Assembly (NCBI GenBank): GCA_050633785.1
Contig: JBOEHE010000002.1
Span: forward strand, 5,832 to 69,831
Direction of reading: 5' to 3'
DNA: 64,000 nt
Source of the DNA: CALKZN01 sp050633785
Lineage (GTDB): Bacteria; Pseudomonadota; Gammaproteobacteria; Arenicellales; Arenicellaceae
Shown here: positions 59,352 through 64,000 of the stretch, one piece after another
Position numbering within the stretch: position 1 is the stretch's first letter
How the letters are laid out: each line of letters opens with the position of its first letter
Notes under the pieces: generated by a model
Seen by the model: the letters and a program-made list of their open reading frames with translations, nothing else
The model's database searches: none
What the model was told of the DNA's origin: nothing
Translations under genes and position numbers: made by a program

Positions 59352-60341
59352 TTATGATCTGGCTGCAGCCACCCATGAATCAAACGTTGTCTGATTGGCT
59401 TTAATCCACTCATCAACGTGTCGAGCAATGTCTTCTACTGATTCTTCACCATTACGCATTTTCAGGTTTTGTGCTGAAATTTCGTTAATGTCCAAAGAAG
59501 CCACTTCAAACAATTTTTTAGCAGCAGGATTAGCTTCTAAAAATTTATTATTAGCCACTACACGCAAGCTGTTCACAGCAAAACCCAAGTTCTTACCTTT
59601 GAATTCAGTATTGGCTTTACGGTCTCCAGGCAACGCAGTGAATGGTACTTCGATCCACTCAACATTTTGTCCTGGAACCAGAACACCTGAAACCCAGTAA
59701 GGCGTATAAGTGTAATAAAGTACTGGTTTGCCTGAATCAAGGCGCGCAACAGTGTCAGCAATAATAGCGTTATAAGCACCTTGGTTGTGGGTCACAATAT
59801 CACGCAATTTATAAGCATCCAAGTGATGTTCGATAACACCTTCACATCCCCAACCTGGAGGGCAGCCCGTCAAATCAGCTTTACCATCATTGTCAGCATC
59901 AAAACGTTTGGCCAGTTCTGGTTTTTTAAGTGCATCAATACTGGTGACACCAGCATCATAAGACGCCTTATCTACCAAATAACCTTGAAGAGCACCAGAG
60001 ATATATTGACCTACTTTGGTCAGTTTCTCATCGCCGCCAGACTCAGTAAAAAAACCAGAGTGTAATGGATCCCAATGAACAGCGGTGAAATCAGCATCAC
60101 CCGTACCTAAAGCAAGATGAATAGTCTGATAACTGACTTCTTCAGGATCAGCAACGGTATAACCCAATTCTTCCAGTGCTTTATATAAGATCTGGTGTTG
60201 GAATTTCTCTTCCAGATTTGTGCCTTCAGCAGGTCGCACAGTAACACCTTTGCCAGGCATATCAGCAGCCATTGTATTGGCTTGCATGCTTAGCGATACT
60301 ACCGCAACTCCTGCAAGTGTTTTTAATGATTTAATAAACAT
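59352..60341 (-). CDS. proX: Glycine betaine/proline-betaine ABC transporter substrate-binding protein
   Basis: The 329-residue protein has a signal peptide (residues 1-25, ending ANTMAAD). It closely follows ProX: KGVTVRPAEGTNLEEKFQHQ, DLTGCPPGWGCEGVIEHHLD, VTHNQGAYNAIIADTVARLD, PVLYYTYTPYWVSGVLVPG, and WIEVPFTALPGD. The Trp and Tyr residues of these segments form the betaine-binding box in ProX. It is the third gene of the proV-proW-proX operon and the last before the terminator. Confidence 0.93.
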   Translation of the reverse strand: MFIKSLKTLAGVAVVSLSMQANTMAADMPGKGVTVRPAEGTNLEEKFQHQILYKALEELGYTVADPEEVSYQTIHLALGTGDADFTAVHWDPLHSGFFTESGGDEKLTKVGQYISGALQGYLVDKASYDAGVTSIDALKKPELAKRFDADNDGKADLTGCPPGWGCEGVIEHHLDAYKLRDIVTHNQGAYNAIIADTVARLDSGKPVLYYTYTPYWVSGVLVPGQNVEWIEVPFTALPGDRKANTEFKGKNLGFAVNSLRVVANNKFLEANPAAKKLFEVASLDINEISAQNLKMRNGEESVEDIARHVDEWIKANQTTFDSWVAAARS

Positions 60342-60399
60342 AGATTCTCCTCATAGTTTAACTTTATAAAATAGCGTCACTAAAATGTGACTAGTCGTT

Positions 60400-61374
60400 T
60401 TAGGTCAACGTTATTTTCTTATCGTTTTTATTAACCAAAATTTTGTACAGCTTATAACAAGCTCCTACTGGACCCCTTTCCCACCAATGGCGGTGTCCAA
60501 TATCTCTACCTGAACGGCCAAAGCCCTGGGAAATTCGATCCAATACAATCGCCAGGATGACAATTCCCATGCCACCAACTATCGCCTTACCTGCATCCAG
60601 CCGGCCCATCGCTCTCAATACCTCATTCCCCAAACCTTTCACTGAGATCAATGAGGCAATTACTACAACTGATAAAGCCATCATGATCGTTTGATTCACA
60701 CCCGTCATAATAGAGGGCAATGACAGCGGCAACTCCACTTTAATCAGCGTCTGCATTGCACTTGAACCAAATGCATTTGAAGCTTCAACCACACTTTTAT
60801 TGACTTGACGAATGCCCAGAGACGTCAACCGGACTAAAGGAGGCAAGGCAAATACCACAGTAACTATTACACCGGCAACATTACCGATGCCAATAAGCAT
60901 TACTACCGGTACCAGATAGACAAATGCCGGAATGGTTTGCATCAAATCCAGTACTGGCCGGATAAGGGCGTTAAACCGGTCGTTCTTTCCTGCCAAAACG
61001 CCCAGTGGCAAGCCTATAATCACGCAGATAATCACAGATGCCAGAACCACTGCCATTGTTGTCATGGCCAAATCCCATGCGCGTGGGTCCAACAAACCCA
61101 AGGCAGTCATACAACCCAATACAACAACCGCCACCTTACGACCAGCACTCTGCCAGGCAATCAAGGTCATAATAAGCAACATAATAAGCTGCGGCGTTGA
61201 ATGAAATGCTGACTCAATACCAACAATCAGATCATTAACTACTTCACGCAAAGGCTGCATTGACTCTCGATTTTCAACCGCCCAGGCCTTAATGCCATTT
61301 GCCCAGTCACCAATGCCTGAATCAACACTGTAAAATGGGTTTAAAATTTCAAATTCTTTTTCTTTATTAGCCAT
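60400..61374 (-). CDS. proW: Glycine betaine ABC transporter permease
   Basis: The 324-residue protein has about seven membrane segments and the permease loop VVEASNAFGSSAMQTLIKVE followed by LPLSLPSIMTGVNQTIMMAL. The N-terminal 60 residues are soluble, as in ProW. It forms a homodimeric channel for betaine uptake. The gene overlaps proV by eight bases. Confidence 0.93.
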   Translation of the reverse strand: MANKEKEFEILNPFYSVDSGIGDWANGIKAWAVENRESMQPLREVVNDLIVGIESAFHSTPQLIMLLIMTLIAWQSAGRKVAVVVLGCMTALGLLDPRAWDLAMTTMAVVLASVIICVIIGLPLGVLAGKNDRFNALIRPVLDLMQTIPAFVYLVPVVMLIGIGNVAGVIVTVVFALPPLVRLTSLGIRQVNKSVVEASNAFGSSAMQTLIKVELPLSLPSIMTGVNQTIMMALSVVVIASLISVKGLGNEVLRAMGRLDAGKAIVGGMGIVILAIVLDRISQGFGRSGRDIGHRHWWERGPVGACYKLYKILVNKNDKKITLT

Positions 61375-62464
61375 TGTTTCCTACTACTTTAAGTTGATTC
61401 GTCTCATCGGCTTGGTCTTGCCAACGTCCTTGCACTCCTCGAAGCAATGCCTGCTTGCTGACAACGCCTATGGCGCTACCATCATGCTCAACAATTATGG
61501 GTTGATCTGTATCAATTGAAAGATTGATCAAGGTGTCAAGATTGTCGCCTTCATTCGCTTTGGGGCAACTGGACAAATCCAGAGCTCCATGAGTAGCCTG
61601 ATAGGAATCCAGTGATTGCATCACTCGGCCAGCCGTGACCAAATGTAAATTGGATATACCAGCCACAAAATCAGCGACATACTCATCAACAGGTTGGGTG
61701 ACAATCTGTTCAGGGGTTCCAATTTGTACCAGTTCACCATCTTTCATAATGGCGATGCGGTCACCAATTCGTATCGCCTCATCCAGATCGTGAGTAATAA
61801 ACAGAGTGGTTTTTTTCATACTGGTAGCCAGATCAGAGAATTGATCCTGCAGTTGGCGGCGGATTAAAGGGTCCAGAGCAGAAAAAGGTTCATCCATCAA
61901 CAGAATATCAGGATCTGCTGCTATTGCTCGGGCAAGGCCAACTCGTTGCTGCATTCCTCCAGACAATTCATCTGGATAACGCCCATTCCAACCACTTAGA
62001 TCAACAGCTTCCAGAGCCTTATTGGCAGTTTCATATCGCTGTGCCTTGCCAACACCTCTAACCTCCAGTGCATAGGCAACATTATTAATCACATCCCTAT
62101 GTGGCATTAACGCCATATTCTGAAAGACCATTCCAATCTTGGAAGCTCTTAGTTCACGCAACCCTCGTGAGTTCAAACGGCCAACGTCCTGATCCCCAAT
62201 AAGGATCTGTCCAGATGTAGGTTCAATCAGGCGGTTTACATGTCGAATTAAGGTAGATTTACCAGAGCCTGACAAGCCCATAATACAAAAAATCTCACCT
62301 TCATTGACTGAGAAACTGGCGTCATTGACACCGACCACACAATTAAACTCCTTTTGAACTTCTGCCTTGCTCAGATTTCGTTCTTTTATTGCAGCCATCG
62401 CTTCATTTGCGCGACTCCCAAAAACCTTCCATAGGTTTCGACACTCGATTACTTTTTTAACCAT
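61367..62464 (-). CDS. proV: Glycine betaine ABC transporter ATP-binding protein
   Basis: The 365-residue ATPase has the ProV-type N-terminus (CRNLWKVFGSRANEAM), Walker A GLSGSGKST, MVFQNMALMPHRDVINNVAY, signature LSGGMQQRVGLARAIA and Walker B LLMDEPFSALDPLIRRQ. The C-terminal CBS-like region includes PIIVEHDGSAIGVVSKQALL, which in this family tunes activity to ionic strength. It is the first gene of the operon. Confidence 0.93.
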   Translation of the reverse strand: MVKKVIECRNLWKVFGSRANEAMAAIKERNLSKAEVQKEFNCVVGVNDASFSVNEGEIFCIMGLSGSGKSTLIRHVNRLIEPTSGQILIGDQDVGRLNSRGLRELRASKIGMVFQNMALMPHRDVINNVAYALEVRGVGKAQRYETANKALEAVDLSGWNGRYPDELSGGMQQRVGLARAIAADPDILLMDEPFSALDPLIRRQLQDQFSDLATSMKKTTLFITHDLDEAIRIGDRIAIMKDGELVQIGTPEQIVTQPVDEYVADFVAGISNLHLVTAGRVMQSLDSYQATHGALDLSSCPKANEGDNLDTLINLSIDTDQPIIVEHDGSAIGVVSKQALLRGVQGRWQDQADETNQLKVVGNNG

Positions 62465-62794
62465 TTAATTCACAAAACCTTACAACTTTGATAAGAATAT
62501 TTAGTATACAAAACTTATACCTCGCATATTTTCAGTAATAACTAAGCTATTTTCAGTTTTACTTGATTGAAAGGTGTCCCCTTATAATAACGCTGAATTT
62601 TCAAGGGATAGAGCTGATCCAACAACTCTCTGCATCGTTTATAAATATTTTTGAACATACCTTCTCCTTTAGTGAAACTAATAATGACATTATTGAAATA
62701 TATCAACACATAGAGCCGTGGAAGTTGATAAGGTCGATACAGGTTTACATATTAGCGACCTTTGTAAGCCTCTATTATTGGGACTTGTACCTGC
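62465..62794. other. Intergenic region between proV and the AraC-type regulator
   Basis: These 330 A/T-rich bases carry the proV promoter on the minus strand and the region downstream of the regulator. An open plus-strand frame at 62563-62850 overlaps the 3-prime end of the regulator and has no gene-like features. No clear hairpin or repeat was found. Confidence 0.4.
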
Positions 62795-63877
62795 TTATGA
62801 AGAGTTCTGGCGTCGATATACCGACGGGGTCATTCCTACGTATTTCTTAAAGGCATTATTGAATGAAACGCGGTTATTGAACCCTGAATCAAAGGCAATT
62901 TGAGTGATGTTGTTTGACTTTTTTTCCAACAATAATTCAGTCGCTGCTTTCACTCGATATTCATTTACAAAATCGTAAAAATTTTTTCCACAATGTTCAT
63001 TAATAACCTGTGATGTCAAATGTGAACTGACACCAATTAGCTTTGCCAGTTGCGGCAAAGTTAAATTATTTTGCAAATAGGGTTCATCATTATCCATGAC
63101 AACTTTCAAGCGATTAAGCAACTCTACTGACGCACTATCACTCATCGATGAGTTATCGTATTTTGGTTTCGAGGGAGTTAAAAGAACATCCACTTTGAGC
63201 AGTGAAAAATAGCCAATAGAAAATATGGCAACAGACTCAGCCAACATCAATCCTGTTAACCAGGGATTCTCCTGGGCTTTTATCACAGCTGGAACCGTAA
63301 ACGTCATATCTACAAAATGCAATACTGCAAAAATAGTCACCACTTTCTGCAGCCAGGCCAGGTTTATGGCATCTATATTGGAATATTCCTGCTTGATTTT
63401 AAGGTTGTAACGTATCAGCAGTTGAATACAAACAAATAAATAGAGACCCAGTTGCACATAAAAAATCAGCAGACTTATCGTATTGAATCGGTCTATATGT
63501 TCTTGCGATAGAAGGCCTGTTGCCTGGCCATAATGGCTCAGTAGCTGCAACAGGAACATCATCATTCCGACCATACAATGTTGTCCTATTTTCTTTCGAT
63601 CAAAGCGTACTTCACCAGAGACATAACCCACATAGAAATACATCACTGGTCCCCAGAAGAAAACCGTGACCCAGTTTCCATAATCAAACAATCGCCAATA
63701 AGCTGCCAGACCCAGTGAATAGGAATAAAGGTTCCATAACGACCATGTCATCAAAGCAACCAGTAATGCCAGCAAACGGTTAGCAACACGATTTCCACCG
63801 CTGCTGAAACAAAGAGCTCCCAGCAGTAGCACTCCGTGAATTATTGCTGCGACAATAAAATAATATTCAATCTTCAT
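62795..63877 (-). CDS. Membrane-anchored AraC-family transcriptional regulator
   Basis: From the ATG at 63877 the protein has 360 residues; an upstream TTG at 63904 is possible. The N-terminal 220 residues hold about seven membrane helices (YFIVAAIIHGVLLLGALCF, LLALLVALMTWSLWNLYSY, FFWGPVMYFYVGYVSG and others). The C-terminal 110 residues are an AraC double helix-turn-helix domain (LTLPQLAKLIGVSSHLTSQV, ITQIAFDSGFNNRVSFNNAF). This type is held at the membrane and probably senses a membrane or external signal. It lies upstream of proVWX on the same strand. Confidence 0.87.
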   Translation of the reverse strand: MKIEYYFIVAAIIHGVLLLGALCFSSGGNRVANRLLALLVALMTWSLWNLYSYSLGLAAYWRLFDYGNWVTVFFWGPVMYFYVGYVSGEVRFDRKKIGQHCMVGMMMFLLQLLSHYGQATGLLSQEHIDRFNTISLLIFYVQLGLYLFVCIQLLIRYNLKIKQEYSNIDAINLAWLQKVVTIFAVLHFVDMTFTVPAVIKAQENPWLTGLMLAESVAIFSIGYFSLLKVDVLLTPSKPKYDNSSMSDSASVELLNRLKVVMDNDEPYLQNNLTLPQLAKLIGVSSHLTSQVINEHCGKNFYDFVNEYRVKAATELLLEKKSNNITQIAFDSGFNNRVSFNNAFKKYVGMTPSVYRRQNSS

Positions 63878-64000
63878 GACCTTGTTAGTTCGGCAAAACA
63901 ACACCGATTAATCCATAATACTTCCAATCCGTTAATGAACGAACCAGAAATCAAGCCTGTTCTTACAATTTCTGCACAGCCAAAGCCGCAATCCGACCTT

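Noticed and set aside
62563..62850. Plus-strand 95-codon ORF near the AraC-type gene
   Set aside because: It overlaps the 3-prime end of the well-supported regulator and has no family resemblance. It looks like a chance open frame in A/T-rich sequence.

Overview
The window looks like part of the chromosome of a marine, aerobic, low-to-middle-GC gammaproteobacterium that lives on methylated amines. The evidence is a complete-looking trimethylamine (TMA) to ammonium and C1 gene set, the N-methylglutamate route for methylamine, serine-cycle genes, several betaine/TMAO-type transporters, and a TorT/TorS/TorR TMAO-sensing system, which is typical of Gammaproteobacteria. The genus is not identifiable from the sequence. 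Two N bases followed by a run of 14 C at about 57.8 kb point to a draft assembly.

Region 1 (1-10.9 kb) holds two related catabolic gene sets. Set A (minus strand, transcribed flavin reductase, aldehyde dehydrogenase, luciferase-like monooxygenase, DUF1185 protein, alpha/beta hydrolase, TPP enzyme) diverges from a LysR regulator. Set B (DUF1185 protein, hydrolase, flavin reductase with a Nudix-like tail, aldehyde dehydrogenase) diverges from a GntR/FCD regulator. The enzyme mix resembles the ring-opening pathway for N-methylated pyridines such as trigonelline. That pathway releases methylamine, and the methylamine genes lie immediately next to it.

Region 2 (11-25 kb) carries gmaS and mgsABC (methylamine to gamma-glutamylmethylamide to N-methylglutamate). 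It is followed by serine-cycle genes: glycerate kinase, hydroxypyruvate reductase, malate thiokinase mtkBA, serine-glyoxylate aminotransferase, and malyl-CoA lyase mclA a little further on. A NarL-type response regulator and a secreted haloperoxidase-like protein lie between. N-methylglutamate dehydrogenase (mgdABCD) is not in the window.

Region 3 (25-32 kb) contains a five-gene Liv-type ABC transporter and trimethylamine monooxygenase tmm (TMA to TMAO). Region 4 (32.5-45 kb) has torT, torS and torR, then two promoters sharing the same layout. One drives a betaine-type binding protein plus a membrane HAMP protein with no output domain; the other drives a TmoXWV-like TMAO transporter. No TMAO reductase genes (torCAD) are present, so the Tor system probably serves aerobic TMAO catabolism here.

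Region 5 (44.8-58 kb) starts with a probably frameshifted secreted protein and a PAS/NarL/kinase regulatory operon. Divergent from that operon runs a catabolic series: tdm (TMAO to dimethylamine plus formaldehyde), dmmD-like, dmmABC (dimethylamine to methylamine), an Amt-family transporter and a small membrane protein. A broken lectin-like gene sits at the assembly gap.

Region 6 (58-64 kb) has an XRE-cupin regulator, a DUF1330 protein, a proVWX glycine-betaine transporter and a membrane-anchored AraC-type regulator. No rRNA, tRNA, CRISPR array or recognisable insertion sequence was seen.
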